Shown piece after piece: positions 1 to 12,017 of a stretch of DNA of 64,000 nucleotides. Each line of letters begins with the position of its first letter. Within the stretch, counting starts at the first letter, position 1. Source of the DNA: Biomphalaria glabrata (Eukaryota; Mollusca; Gastropoda; Planorbidae); the NCBI RefSeq assembly GCF_947242115.1, contig NC_074728.1, positions 19,193,542 to 19,257,541 of the forward strand, read 5' to 3'. The notes under the pieces are model-generated. The model was not told the origin of the DNA. It did no database searches and saw only the letters and a list, made by a program, of their open reading frames with translations. The translations under genes and the position numbers were made by a program.

Positions 1-264
1 AGATACGGTGCCATTTTTGATTTCAGGACGAATGTCTACAAAGATCAGGAAATGGATGTAACAACTGTCTGTCGACACGCCCACATTTTCAATGTAAAAA
101 CTATTTTTCTAGAATGTATGTGTCTCTGAAGCATGCAAAAAACAAAAACTCAATAATTCTATTCTTAATTGTAATAAAATTATTATTAAAAATTATCAGC
201 ATGTAGGGCTACAAAAAAAAAGTTTTTTTTTTAAATTAAATGAAATCCTTTTTAGTGGCTGTGT

Positions 265-337
265 GGGGGGGGAGGGTGCTCAGTACCACGAAAATTCTGG
301 AAAGGGTACGCATAGATCAAAAGTTTGGGAAACACTG
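265..337 (-). mobile_element. hAT-type terminal fragment
   Basis: Right-end fragment with 'ctggaaagggtacgcatag' and ending aagtttgggaaacactg, the same end as the element at 55999-57271. The left end is not seen in the window. Confidence 0.6.
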
Positions 338-344
338 GTCTAGA

Positions 345-1296
345 TCTATTACAAATTTAATGACATTACTGATCCAAACTAATTGATACAGTTAATATAA
401 GCTTTTTTTTAAAAACATTTTTGCTTGTTTTCCCTGTTAGTGTTTTTAAATTCCCAAATTGCTTTGTCGTCTTTCCAGAATAAATAAGTTACATATATCT
501 ACAAAACAACAAAAATGTAAAAAAATAAAAAGAAAACAAAAAAAAAAAAAAAAAACAACAACAACAAATGGTGCAGATAACAAACACATATACTTGTACG
601 TGACCTGTATTTTATTGTTTATTTATTAAAACCACAAACTAAAATAAGAAATTCGAGCAATTATTTCTTTCAATAAGCGCAATGTAAAATTCAACCAATT
701 ACATCCACCTTTTATTTCAACAAAGACATCAATTAGAATTAGGTAACAGAACATTGAACTTAATTGCCACTTCATAAGACACATCCGTCAGTTTTTTTTT
801 TGTTTTTTTTTTTCAATTGAAATGTACTGGCTGCAAAGAAAAAATATTGTGTCTTTAACTGACCTGCATAACGCAGCTCAAGAAGATTCTAAATTTCTGG
901 TGTACACGTAGATTGTTCGAGCAAAATATTAGTTATGCAGAATACAGCTACCAAATGTAAGTTTCAGATTAATAGTGCACGTACAAATCTTGATGGGAAA
1001 ATAACGGGTAGCATTGACATCATTCGAATTTAATCTATAGATTGAACTTTTGCTATATCGAAAATTAAAGCCAGCTCTGCTTACATTGACGTTATTTACA
1101 ACTCGCTACAAGCTTTCCAAGACTCTATTTACATTTCATGACGTAGTGTTCCTCTGGATTATACATTCCAATGAAAGCCTCTTTTTAAATTATCTTAGAA
1201 AGGTGCAAATAAATGCCCAGCTATCTTCTTCATTAGATCGTTCTTCTAGTGTCAGATGGTTTGGTTCATTGATTATTTTCTTTGTTTAAATGAAAT
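345..1296. other. AT-rich stretch downstream of gene 1
   Basis: No convincing gene. Several A and T homopolymers occur. The motif tttattgtttatttatt at 611-627 gives overlapping AATAAA signals on the minus strand and could serve as a distal polyadenylation signal for gene 1, about 1.06 kb after the stop; the nearer 3' UTR shows no canonical signal. Confidence 0.4.
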
Positions 1297-1300
1297 TACA

Positions 1301-1980
<680 letters not shown>

Positions 1981-2029
1981 TCAAGTCTGCAAGTTGGATT
2001 TGTGGAGTTTAATATTGAAACGTTTTTTT

Positions 2030-2445
2030 TTTTGTTTGGGGATTTAAAAATGGAGACATGTTTTGTTTGGGGATTTAAAAATGGAGACATGTTTTGTTTG
2101 GGGATTTAAAAATGGAGACATGTTTTGTTAGGGGACTAAAAATAGAGACATGTTTTGTTTGGAGATTTAAAAATGGAGACATGTTTTGTTTGGGGACTAA
2201 AAATGGAGACATGTTTTGTTTGGGGATTTAAAAATGGAGACATGTTTTGTTTGGGGATTTAAAAATGGAGACATGTTTTGTTTGGGGATTTAAAAATGGA
2301 GACATGTTTTGTTTGGGGACTAAAAATGGAGACATGTTTTGTTTGGGGATTTAAAGATGGAGACATGTTTTGTTTGGGGATTTAAAAATGGAGACATGTA
2401 TTGTTTAGTGATTTAAAAATGGAGACATGTTTTGTTTGAAAATTT
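2030..2445. repeat. 31-bp minisatellite in last intron
   Basis: About 13 copies of a 31-bp unit built on ggggatttaaaaatggagac plus atgttttgttt, with shorter variants (ggggactaaaaatggagac). It lies in intron 23 of gene 1. Confidence 0.95.
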
Positions 2446-2980
2446 AAAAATTGGAATGTGTTTTAATTAGGGGGATTTCAAAATTGACAGATCTATGGAA
2501 GCAGTTCTAGTCTGACTTCACTTTTTCATTAAATATCTCATGACTTATAGCTTCTTTTAAAGGGAGAGTCCAAGCCAAACCATTTGAAAGACGTTTAGAT
2601 TAATATTTTAATTAGATATATTTGTTCCGTAACCTTCTTCAGAAATTAAGATCATCAAGTCCTATCCCTAACGATCTAAAGGTCGGCATGGAAAGGCAGC
2701 CCTATGGGTTTAAACACAGGACAATAGAAATAGTAATTGGAGCGCATACCTACAACCATGGGAACAATCATTCTTTTTTAGATCCAAAGATGAAGTTTGA
2801 GTTTCTCTAAGCCTCCTGCTCACCATTTAGCACTGATCTGCTACATTAGACTTACTAACTTTTGTTCTTAGTCACTATTGTTCTAATAAGAACAAGAACA
2901 ATTTAATAACATAACAGTTTTTATTAAATACCATTTTTAGTCAAAACCAACACAAAATGATAAATTATGGAAAAGTAACT
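2446..2980. other. Unique part of intron 23
   Basis: No exon or repeat recognised. An open stretch at 2622-2810 has no splice borders or family resemblance. Confidence 0.5.
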
Positions 2981-2984
2981 TTGA

Positions 2985-4120
2985 GAGACAGAGTAAGTAG
3001 CATCTAGAGAGAAAGTTATATCTAGAGACAGAGTAGGTGATAACTAGAAACAGAGTAGGTGATATCTAGAAACAGAGTAAGTGATATCTAGAAACACAGT
3101 AGGTGATATCTAGAAACAGATTAAGTGATATCTAGAAACAGAGTAGATGATATCTAGAGACAGAGTAAGTGATATCTAGAGAGAGAGAGAGTAAGTGATA
3201 TCTAGAAACAGAGTAAATGATATCTAGAAACTGAGTAAGTGATATATAGAGACTGAGTAAATGATATCTAGAAACAGAGTAGGTTATATTTAGAAACAGA
3301 GTAGGTGATATCTAGAAACATTGTAAGTGATATCTAGAAACAGGGTAAGGGATATCTAGAAACAGAGTAAATGATATCTAGAAACTGAGTAAGTGATATA
3401 TAGAGACTGAGTAAATGTTATCTAGAAACAGAGTAGGTTATATTTAGAAACAGAGTAGGTGATATCTAGAAACAGAGTAAGTGATATCTAGAAACATAGT
3501 AAGTGATATCTAGAAACAGGGTAAAGGATATCTAGAAACAGAATAGGTGATATCTAGAAACAGAGTAGGTGATATCTAGAAACAGAGTAGGTGATATCTA
3601 GAAACAGAGTAGGTGATACCTACAAACAGAGTAGGTGATATCTAGAAACAGAATAGGTGATACCTACAAACAGAGTAGGTGATATCTAGAAAAAGAGTAG
3701 GTGATATCTAGAAACAGAATAGGTGATATTTAGAAACAGAGAAGGTGATATTTAGAAACAGAGTAGGTGATATCTAGAAACAGAGTAGGTGATACCTACA
3801 AACAGAGTAGGTGATATCTAGAAACAGAGTAGGTGATATCTAGAAACAGAGTAGGTGATATCTAGAAACAGAATAGGTGATACCTACAAACAGAGTAGGT
3901 GATATCTAGAAAAAGAGTAGGTGATATCTAGAAACAGAATAGGTGATATTTAGAAACAGAGTAGGTGATATCTAGAAACAGAATAGGTGATACCTACAAA
4001 CAGAGTAGGTGATATCTAGAAAAAGAGTAGGTGATATCTAGAAACAGAATAGGTGATATTTAGAAACAGAGTAGGTGATATCTAGAAACAGAGTAGGTGA
4101 TATCTAGAAACAGAGTAAGT
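2985..4120. repeat. 22-bp minisatellite in last intron, about 51 copies
   Basis: Unit gatatctagaaacagagtag plus gt, with diverged units (gatacctacaaacagag, gatatttagaaacagag) that recur together, indicating higher-order duplication. It abuts the 35-bp splice-donor array. Confidence 0.96.
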
Positions 4121-4915
4121 GATACTTACTTTCTAAACAATATACATATGACTTTGATACTTACTTTCTAAACAATATAAATATGACTTTGATACTTACT
4201 TTCTAAACAATATACAGATGACTTTGATACTTGCTTTCTAAACAATATACATATGACTTTGATACTTACTTTCTAAACAATATACATATGACTTTGATAC
4301 TTACTTTCTAAACAATATACAGATGACTTTGATACTTACTTTCTAAACAATATACATATGACTTTGATGCTTACTTTCTAAACAATATACATATGACTTT
4401 GATACTTACTTTCTAAACAATATACAGATGACTTTGATACTTACTTTCTAAACAATATAAATATGACTTTGATACTTACTTTCTAAACAATATACAGATG
4501 ACTTTGATACTTGCTTTCTAAACAATATACATATGACTTTGATACTTACTTTCTAAACAATATAAATATGACTTTGATACTTACTTTCTAAACAATATAC
4601 ATATGACTTTGATACTTACTTTCTAAACAATATACAGATGACTTTGATACTTACTTTTTAAACAATATACATATGACTTTGATACTTACTTTCTCAACAA
4701 TATACATATGACTTTGATACTTACTTTCTAAACAATATACAGATGACTTTGATACTTACTTTCTAAACAATATACATATGACTTTGATACTTACTTTCTA
4801 AACAATATACATATGACTTTGATACTTACTTTCTAAACAATATACAGATGACTTTGATACTTACTTTCTAAACAATATACAGATGACTTTGATACTTACT
4901 TTCTAAACAATATAA
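4121..4915 (-). repeat. 35-bp minisatellite made of the exon 23 splice donor, 23 donor copies
   Basis: Donor-bearing units begin at 4121 and every 35 bp up to 4891. Read on the gene strand each unit contains atattgtttagaaa followed by gtaagtatc, that is, the last bases of exon 23 plus its 5' splice site. The copy at 4891 is the true exon border. Of the 23 copies 21 keep GTAAG; two (4226, 4506) read GCAAG. All 22 extra copies lie downstream of the authentic donor. Use of any of them would read AAG TAA directly after the helix, giving a protein with no cytoplasmic tail. Confidence 0.95.
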
Positions 4916-4975
4916 ATAAACAGGGCACAAAGAGCAACAGCAAGACTAACAAGAGGGCGTACTGCTCATAGCCAT
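4900..4975 (-). CDS. Gene 1 exon 23: transmembrane helix
   Basis: Residues 796-821; 76 bases, phase 1 to 2. Acceptor ctttctttcccag, donor gtaagt at 4894-4899. It reads GYEQYALLLVLLLLFVPCLF plus ILFRK: about 19 hydrophobic residues followed by the basic stop-transfer cluster that continues into exon 24. The last bases of this exon and its donor are the seed of the 35-bp minisatellite directly downstream. Confidence 0.9.
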
Positions 4976-5540
4976 CTGGGAAAGAAAGTCAGACAGCACA
5001 TTACTTCTGAAAACGTTACAGCAGTAACAATATTTCTATATTAGGAGTCAGTTTGTGGATCGCATACTGCGTCTACGTATAAGAAGGTATATAGTTCTTA
5101 ACTTGGTAATAAAATGACCCAATGACTATAAGTAAACAACACAGAGTTAAATGTAGTCTAAATGGGCATTTATCTGCTCTTGATTTTAATGCTTTAATCT
5201 TTTGCCTCTCACTCAAGCATCACTATGGCAACTTTCCACCCTTTGTGAATCACAAAAGCCGATTTTAAATAAATTAACTTACAGTTTTATGTAGTGTCCC
5301 AGTATATTGTTCTCTACTTAACCCTAGCCTCAGTTAAGTAAAATTGTTATTGCTAGGAGTGGTAATGGATATAAGGAGTCCGCTACCTATTAAATGTTTA
5401 CAATGGCATGCGTCTCAAATAGCCTAAAACAACTAATACAGCTACAACAATACAAAATGCTCTGAAATATTGGGCCAGACGTAACTGTTAACAATAACAG
5501 CATAAAAGGGGAAAATGCGAGTCACTATTGACTAAACCAG
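4976..5540. other. Intron 22, first part
   Basis: Nothing recognised apart from the pyrimidine tract and acceptor that serve exon 23. Confidence 0.5.
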
Positions 5541-5544
5541 TAAG

Positions 5545-5625
5545 CCTCGGACATGAGGGGCTCGTTAGCCATGACTGGCTACCCACCTAGGAGAAGGAAA
5601 ACTCTAAATTTTAACTTTCGCTACC
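5545..5625 (-). repeat. Dispersed repeat family F fragment
   Basis: Contains ggctacccacctaggag, the reverse of the cctaggtgggtagcc segment at 43924-43940, so it belongs to the same interspersed family. Confidence 0.5.
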
Positions 5626-5840
5626 TTGCATCTACACACAAACATTTTTGTATGGGCATATTTGTTGGGGGTGGTATCTGGGGAAATCTTTCTGTGCTGC
5701 CTATATGGGCCCACACACAATTCAGCTCTAGCCCACTTAGGTAGCCAAGTAGCTTGTAGCCACACATGAAATGCGCGTATCCCAGAATACATATAAGCAG
5801 TTCTACTGTGTCAAATAAATCAGAGAAAAGAAAGACTTAC

Positions 5841-5936
5841 TTGAGCAGCGACCGTAAACTTTTTCTGCACAGTCGGCACCACATTTCAGAGTACAGTCCC
5901 CTTCGCAGTTGTAGCCATAAAAGAAACGACCGCACT
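5841..5936 (-). CDS. Gene 1 exon 22: EGF-like short exon, second pair
   Basis: Residues 764-796; 96 bases, phase 1 to 1. Acceptor gtggttgcag, donor gtaagt. It contains YGYNCEGDCTLKCGADC and YGRC. The 'GADC' and 'GRC' stretches are shared with the short EGF exon of gene 2. Confidence 0.88.
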
Positions 5937-6149
5937 CTGCAACCACATAAATCAACACAATGCTCACACCTATCTACCAAAACAAAATCCTAAACACGTT
6001 ATATAATAGTTTGCTATTTAACAATATTATTTATATAGAGCACAATATACTACATTCTAGTGTTGCATAGCGATTATAGATCATCTTATTATGTAGACTA
6101 CCTAAGGGTATTTGGTTCTCTCAGGGTATAGCAATACGCGCTACTAAAA

Positions 6150-6335
6150 AAAAAGTGTCACCGGCTCTGCCAGGGTGTAGCAATGTGTGCTACTACCTAC
6201 CAATGGGTAACCAGCTCCTGATATTTTCTTCTAGCGGGTACCCACCAAGGGCTAACAAGCTCCTCCTACCCGAACCTTACTGGCTTGGGCGCCAGTTGTT
6301 AGCCTTTGCAACTTTTTCCGTCAATCATAACAGCT
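6150..6335 (+). repeat. Dispersed repeat family F copy
   Basis: Shares caccggctctg(c/t)cagggtgt and the following agcaatg(t)gtgct with 43389-43420, and both copies end in a 'cttactggct' segment. It is noncoding and of unknown class. Confidence 0.6.
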
Positions 6336-6379
6336 TCGCCAGACCAATATCTGAACTACACGTAAGGGTCATTGGATGA

Positions 6380-7061
6380 ATGTTATTAGTAATGGAGATG
6401 AGGGATAGTATACTGCTTATATCCCTTGGCACTTGCAGTATTAACATCACTAGGTACCTCGATAAACTGACCTAGATCCATTTTTTTTTCTCCCCAAAAA
6501 ATGGCTGAAAAGTGTGTCAGCACATTTTACCCATTTTTTGGTCATTTCCATCAAAGTTTTAGCATCAAAGTTTTAGCATATTGTATTTGATTTGAGGACT
6601 AATTATGATTACTTTTTGTAAACATAAAATATCAGAGATCATTTTTATTTGCATTTTGAAGCCAATCTGTTAAATTTTTCTTAACAAAAGTTTATGTGAA
6701 AGTTGACATTTTTACAACTTTTTTCCTATAAAAGTTACAACAATGCTGTTTGCTACAATAATTTATCATATTATGAAATGTGTATATTTCAAATTTCATT
6801 AAATTCTCTTGGCGTACTTCGATAAAAATTTCAAAATGATCACAATGCAATGGAACCTATTTAGTTAGATAGAGCTTGGGAAATGCTTTCCAATGATACC
6901 AATTTTATATTGCTGAGTTAATTGTGAGGGAAGTTATTACATTTTTTAGTGGGCAAAAATTAGCCTTCTTTAGCCTTTGTAAATAAAAAAAAAACTGTGA
7001 CCGAAACAACTGACAGTTGAACTTAAATTAACTGTATTATAAAAAGTCTTAAAGATATGGG
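6380..7061. other. AT-rich intron 21 sequence
   Basis: No gene or known repeat seen; T- and A-rich with no exon of the required phase. Confidence 0.5.
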
Positions 7062-7534
7062 GTTCTGTTCACCTAACCACCTATTTCTGTATATCTAATT
7101 CAAAATGTTAACTTTTTAAACTTCTCATTGTATCGGTCATTAGGAAACGGGACCACAACGTCACGAAGGCACGCAGGGCGTCATACATGGGGAAAATCGG
7201 ATTGATGTCCAGGAAGGTGTCTCACACCCCAGAGCGCGCGAGCAAAGCACCAACGAGATCTGTGAAGAAGAAGCGAAGCAGGAGAACCATGAAAGACGTC
7301 AGATCGTGGAGCTCCTACGACGATGATGACGATGACGAAGACGACGACGATGATTAGGTAGAACTTGGACACAGGATAGTACACTGCCTGAAGGAAGGTT
7401 ATTTCGCAGGTAGAATGAAAATCGACACAATATGAGTCAGCAGTGGTTGGCAACATATAGAATAAAAGAAAAGAATTGACTAAATACATGTATAGAGAAT
7501 GGAATTTGAACTATGAACATTAAGATAGATAGAT
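7062..7534 (-). repeat. Inverted-repeat arm 2
   Basis: Reverse-oriented copy of arm 1, about 97 percent identical by eye, lying in intron 21 of gene 1 between exons 21 and 22. The two arms enclose exons 22 and 23. Confidence 0.93.
7144..7357 (+). pseudogene. Inverted duplicate of the gene 1 tail exon, frame intact
   Basis: Same 214-base length, same acceptor (cggtcattag) and phase as exon 24. It reads KRDHNVTKARRASYMG and ends in 12 Asp/Glu residues then TAG, with about three residue differences from exon 24 (RRSS to RRAS, SRRVS to SRKVS, VMKK to VKKK). It is antisense to gene 1 where it lies. The conserved frame suggests a recent copy, gene conversion, or use by an unseen plus-strand transcript. 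No plus-strand transmembrane exon was found upstream. Confidence 0.8.
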
Positions 7535-7624
7535 AGATAGATAGATGTCATCACGCAAATAATACCTAAATCAATGTACGGCAATTATACTGCTAACAGA
7601 CTTGTGGTATATTTGACAACAAGT

Positions 7625-8060
7625 AAACTGCGAATCTTGGACTTTTAACTGCACCATCAGACAGGAAGATCTTAGCCATGAAATCGATATGCTATGGAAG
7701 GGCAAAGAAGGATCTTAGGTATCACCTACATAGACCGCACCACAAATAAGAAAATCTTAAACAGGATAACAATAGCAATAGGCACGATGACCACTGTCGA
7801 AAAACGTAAGGCCATATCCCGAGGTCCACAGGTCAGGGGTCAAAATAATATTTCTGAAGGGAACACCACCAGGGAAAAGGAAGAATAGGCAGACAGAGAA
7901 ACCGATGGGAAGTTAACTTCAAAGAATGGTCGGGCCCTCTCATTGAAAGAGATTGCAGTCAGGGTAAAAAAAAAGAGAGGAATGGAAAGAAACGGTCAAC
8001 AGATCATGTGTGGTGTCCCAGTGGTGAAGCCGACTAAAGGGTAAACTGCAGTTTAAAAGG
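7625..8060 (+). mobile_element. LINE 3'-end remnant
   Basis: The piece RRILGITYIDRTTNKKI followed by VEKRKAISRG and later a Lys/Arg-rich GR-type segment matches the C-terminal part of non-LTR retrotransposon polyproteins. The frame is broken several times. Confidence 0.75.
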
Positions 8061-8349
8061 AGACATGGAGTCTTCAAGTCTCAATTGGATAATGGAGAGA
8101 CCTGTTACTGATTAGTCACTATTACGTACAAACGGAGGCTAGACTGTACAATTTCAATTATTAAAATTACTTTTAAAATTAGTTCATAAAATTTCCATAT
8201 CACAATATAAAGCAGTCATCAGTAAATATATTAAAAAAATACTTTAAAAAAAGACAATATCTATGTACCTTCTTTCTACAACTTAAAGAGCTATTGTTTT
8301 TCTCTTTATAACCAATGAGTGTTAGATTAAAAAAAAAAACAACTATGGA

Positions 8350-9070
8350 AAATTTTTTACGCATTCCCCCCCCCCCTTCCCATTACCCCGAAGAATTAAT
8401 TAATTTGTTTCTATGCAGTAAATAAAAAAAGAATACTTATCACAAGCATTCCGTTCTTTTTTTACAGAAATCTGTTGTAACCTTGGGATTCGATGGCTTT
8501 GATACTGCTTTAATTTGTCTGATTGAACGGGGGATTTCAACCTTAACCCCCCCCCCCCCCCCCACATGACATTTGGTGACTGTAGTTTTGCTATATTATG
8601 GTTTTTTCTTTTTGTAGGTGGAGTTTCAACAGTATAACCCACTTTGACTACGCTCACGAAATTCGGAGACTAAAGCTTCTATAGTTTTTAATGCCTTATG
8701 GTTTTAACTTTAAAACCCCCTTTCTATGCGCTCATGGAATGTATGCTGACTGTAGTAGTGGTTTACTTTCTTATTGAAAGGGGGGGGGGGGTTAACCCTA
8801 AAACCACTATTGACTACGCTCATGAAGCTTGGTGACTAGTAGTGGTTTAGTTTTTTATTGAAATGGGTTTGAATCTGAAACCCACCATTGGCTGCGCTGA
8901 CGGAATAAGGTGACAAAAGTTTGGCTATAGCTTTTTTTTATTTTGAGGAGAATATGACCTCAAAACATCCCTTGGCTTAGAGCAAGAAATTAGTTGAATG
9001 TAAATTTCTTTTTAAAAAAATATACATGAAATAACGCAGCCCCGGACCACCCACACCCGGCTACGCCCAT
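8350..9070 (-). mobile_element. C-rich transposon remnant ending in ggctacgccca
   Basis: Several stretches alternate poly-C or poly-G with 'gggtttgaa' and 'accccc' words. It ends cacacccggctacgcccat, resembling the right end of the element at 52081-54249. Diverged and noncoding. Confidence 0.5.
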
Positions 9071-9147
9071 ACGTTTTACTTTGTATAGTAAGTGAATCGT
9101 AACGTCTTCACGTAAACACTTTTTAAGAACGAACATGGAGACTTCAC

Positions 9148-9282
9148 CTTCTAAACATCCCTTTTTGGGGTTCTTGTACCCGGGCTTACATTGCTGGCAG
9201 ACTCCGGTGAACTTCTCACAGTCGTGTTCGCAGTGCTCACAGCTGTAGACGCAGTCGTCTCCCCATTTAAACGGATCACAAT
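9148..9282 (-). CDS. Gene 1 exon 21: EGF-like long exon, second pair
   Basis: Residues 719-764; 135 bases, phase 1 to 1. Acceptor ctatttttag, donor gtgaag. It reads DDCVYSCEHCEHDCEKFTG and CQQCKPGYKNP. It is clearly homologous to exon 17 and to the 42370 exon of gene 2 (shared CKxGxKNP ending). Confidence 0.88.
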
Positions 9283-9357
9283 CTAAAAATAGAATATTTA
9301 CTATTGTAGCCCTAGGTGTAAAACCTCCAGTATTTTAATGTATTTGATGTATTTGAT

Positions 9358-9538
9358 GTTTGCTCGACCCCTCGATTTGTCTCAAGACCGATCGTTATAG
9401 AAGTTCTCAGTGCTGACCTGCAACGTCACAACCTGTGGGCAGTTTAGACCAATTGCTCGTTACCACGTCACAGGTCTGTACGACGTTCTGGTCTTCTATA
9501 ACGACTGGTCTCAATTGTCTAGAGCAAAATGAATTGTA
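9358..9538. mobile_element. Foldback MITE-like element
   Basis: Inverted ends: tttgctcg...gaccgatcgttatagaag on the left and cttctataacgactggtc...gagcaaaa on the right. The middle contains two similar acgtcaca words. A related partial copy lies at 35955-36030. Confidence 0.7.
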
Positions 9539-10230
9539 GAGGCTCGGATACGTTGGACCTTACTTATTTTTTTTTTTTTTGGGGGGGGGGGGGATCTTGC
9601 GACACTTTTTAAGACATCCCTTCCATCTAACAGGCTGAAAAAAAATTGAATACACGTGACTTGCGACATTTAGTACAAGACTAAAGTTCAAAGGTTACTT
9701 ATAGAAGAAGGTGAAAAAAAAAAGGCAAAATATGGAAATGGAACCACGGTCCTTCTGGAACCAGCCTAGCGGTGACCAGGACCAGGTACCAGATTAATAT
9801 CTGACTTAACCACCCATGTCCCCAATAAATGAACGTTTGAAGTCAGAAGTGTTATATTGACACGCATCGTTACCCAGGGTCACGTGATTAAAAACTTCTC
9901 TAAAGCCCAATTTCCTTCCACAATCGTTCTCACAAACAATTCTCTAGTTAAAGCCAACACATTCTGCGGCTTGAGACTTCTTCCAAAGACAAAAAAAAAA
10001 ACAAAAAAAAAACATCCTTTATGGCATTGTTCTCTCGACACTAGAACACGATGAGGCCTGGTTCGGAGCTTGTATTCTTCCACTTCTCTCAATAACGTCG
10101 GTACCTTTAGTGCTGCTATTATTATACGTAACATGCAATCAGTTGTGTCAGTACTAAAAACTTTATACTTTATGTTTCAATGGTACACAGAAGCACACTC
10201 AAGTACTTTATATTTGTGACAAAGATCTCT
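9539..10230. other. Intron 20, unassigned part
   Basis: Homopolymer-rich (T and G runs near 9570). No exon of correct phase and no clear repeat. Confidence 0.4.
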
Positions 10231-10485
10231 AGGACAGATGATGTAAAGGTAATCTGTTTATGTGGCCCACGGTTAACGAGGGTGTCATGAAGCCAGTAGG
10301 CTACAACGACCAACCACCTTTACTTTTCCCCAACTAATGTCAGGTACCCATTAGAACTGGGTGGACTCGAAGGCGCCCAAAGATCCCGAAATTAAAAATG
10401 TAAAAAAAAAATTTAAATGCCAGGATTCGAACCCAGGACCCCCTGTTCGGATCCCAAGCACTTTACCGCTCAGCCACCGCGAGAT
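10231..10485 (-). mobile_element. tRNA-derived SINE, family A
   Basis: Read on the minus strand it begins with a tRNA-like head: A-box region gcggtggctgagcggtaaag and B-box gggttcgaatcctgg. A body with cacccagttctaatgggtac follows, then a tail containing catctgtcc. This is the fullest minus-strand copy, and other copies in the window share head, body and the closing 'aaggtctgaaaggggaac'. Confidence 0.9.
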
Positions 10486-10573
10486 CTTATCAAGTACACT
10501 ATTCTTAAATTAATATAAGCCAACATAGACATTCAAATGGCACAATACCAAACAGAAATCAAACATTACAGAC

Positions 10574-10668
10574 TGTTTGGGCACGTTATCTCCACATAGC
10601 AGTTGCTTTCCTTGGCCTCTGACTTGTTTCCTTTACACACACTGCCAGGCTTGGATCTATCACACACT
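10574..10668 (-). CDS. Gene 1 exon 20: second TSP1 domain, C-terminal half
   Basis: Residues 687-719. Acceptor gtctacag, donor gtctgt (weak), phase 2 to 1. It contains RVCDRSKPGSVCKGN and NCYVEITCPN. It ends in the same C-P-N that closes exon 16, which supports the unusual donor. Confidence 0.78.
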
Positions 10669-10699
10669 CTGTAGACAGACAAAAAAAGTATTTTATGTG

Positions 10700-10862
10700 T
10701 GTGGGGGCTGAGTTGTTAAGCAGTTGGCTTCTGAACCTAAAGGCCTAAATGCAGCACGGAAAACCTTCTCCCAGATACCCCCTCTCCCCCCTCTCCACAA
10801 CTGAGATTGGACCAAAGCGCTCTGAGTATGAAAGTAGCGCTATATAAAAGCCATATTTTTTT
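10700..10862 (+). mobile_element. SINE family C
   Basis: Starts ggctgagttgttaagcagtt, a degraded tRNA-like A box, and ends agcgctatataaaagcca before a T run. The 3' part (gagattggaccaaagcgctc) is shared with 44048-44290. Confidence 0.75.
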
Positions 10863-10870
10863 TTTTTACT

Positions 10871-11081
10871 TGATTCAATTCTCGGTGAAGACTGTGATTT
10901 TGAATTTCGGGATTTTTAAGGCGCTCCCCCCCCCCCTGAATCCACCCAACTCTAATGGGTCAGTGACTGTAGTTAGGAAAGAATAGGAGGTTGGTCGTTG
11001 TGCTGGCCACATGACACCATGCTCTATCCGTTGAACAAAGAAATATATGACGTTATAGATCGAAAGGTCTGAAAGGGGAAC
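10871..11081 (+). mobile_element. SINE family A, 5'-truncated
   Basis: Begins within the B-box side (attctcggtgaagactg) and runs to gaaaggtctgaaaggggaac. It directly follows the family C copy. Confidence 0.8.
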
Positions 11082-11179
11082 ATTTTTTTTTAGACAAAGG
11101 AGACGATGGAAATAAAACACAAAGGAATTGAAGCACACCTATGAAAGAAACTCTTTTATTTCCGATAAAGTAAGAGACG

Positions 11180-11365
11180 GATTAAGAGACGTAGTTAACA
11201 GATCTAATCTTATAAAATACAGAAGTTACTTCAAAAAAAGAAGATGATGACGTCCTATAAGTGTTTCTAAGCCAATCTAGTCATGCATGTTAATCGATGA
11301 CTTGAACTCTGTCGTTAGTTTTCCTGGCTGGCTCATTAATGATTAAAATCACAAATAAAGGAGTA
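11180..11365 (-). mobile_element. LINE (CR1/Jockey-like) extreme 3' end
   Basis: The reverse strand carries the coding end seen more fully at 56380-56915 (ccaggaaaactaacgacaga) and the shared trailer with gacgtcatcatcttc. Confidence 0.65.
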
Positions 11366-11579
11366 TCAAGTATGAATCCATTTTATGTTATTAGAAGATT
11401 GTCATCAACATGTATGGTGACACATCAATACAACAGGACTTGTTTTTTTGTATGGCGATCTAATAGAAGGCAGGAGAGCCGCTGGTCTCCCACTTTTAGG
11501 GTTATATAGATGTATGCAAACACGACACGAAGCTCTTCAAAATTGACACTAGCAGCTGGAAAGAGGTGGCACTGGATAG

Positions 11580-11815
11580 ACCCATATGGAGAGCATAAAG
11601 GAAGGGTCACGGATTGCAGAAGTCATACACAACAAAAGCAGAAAGAAGGGTGAAAATGCAACGGCGCCTGGTGATTATATATGCCCAACCTGCGATCGCA
11701 GCTGTGTATCAAGGATTGGCCTCTTTAGTCACACAAAAGTTGCAAATGGAAAAGATCATCTCCCCAGACGTAAAAACAATACAACAGGTTCAAAGACTGA
11801 CAAAAGGTGAGAACG
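11580..11815 (+). mobile_element. LINE C-terminal zinc-finger remnant
   Basis: Reads GDYICPTCDRSCVSRIGLFS followed by HTK, the C-x2-C...S-R-I-G-L-x-S-H finger that ends many LINE polyproteins. It stops just before exon 19 of gene 1. Confidence 0.8.
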
Positions 11816-11825
11816 GATAACTCAC

Positions 11826-11895
11826 CGCTCTCTGTAAGCCTTAGTGTCAAGACAACTCCTGGAGCAGTGCCACTCGTGCCATGGTTCAAACACAT
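11826..11895 (-). CDS. Gene 1 exon 19: second TSP1 domain, N-terminal half
   Basis: Residues 664-687. Acceptor tgttgtcag, donor gtgagt, phase 1 to 2. It reads FEPWHEWHCSRSCLDTKAYR, a copy of the exon-15 module. The exon and intron layout (phase 1, 2, 1) is also the same, so the TSP1-EGF unit was duplicated as a block. Confidence 0.85.
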
Positions 11896-12017
11896 CTGAC
11901 AACATGACACACAAAGTAAGTTACCGAGACGAAAGTGAATCCAAAAACTCATCTAGGAAAAGGCTCAGAATGAATAGTTCTTACAAACAAAAAGAAAGTT
12001 TTTTTGGTTTTCTTTAC

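Noticed and set aside
1-110. Possible exon at the left edge: open on plus (RYGAIFDFRTNVYKDQ) and on minus (CYIHFLIFVDIRPEIK) with a cag acceptor
   Set aside because: Both strands are open, no family is recognised and the other border is outside the window.
5042-5093. Plus-strand hydrophobic piece ISILGVSLWIAYCVYV as a transmembrane exon
   Set aside because: It has an in-frame stop, no fitting donor phase, and the minus strand carries a well-supported helix exon beside it.
10231-10485. Genuine tRNA genes at the SINE heads (family A, D and E copies)
   Set aside because: A and B boxes are present but the cloverleaf is degraded and each is joined to a shared SINE body.
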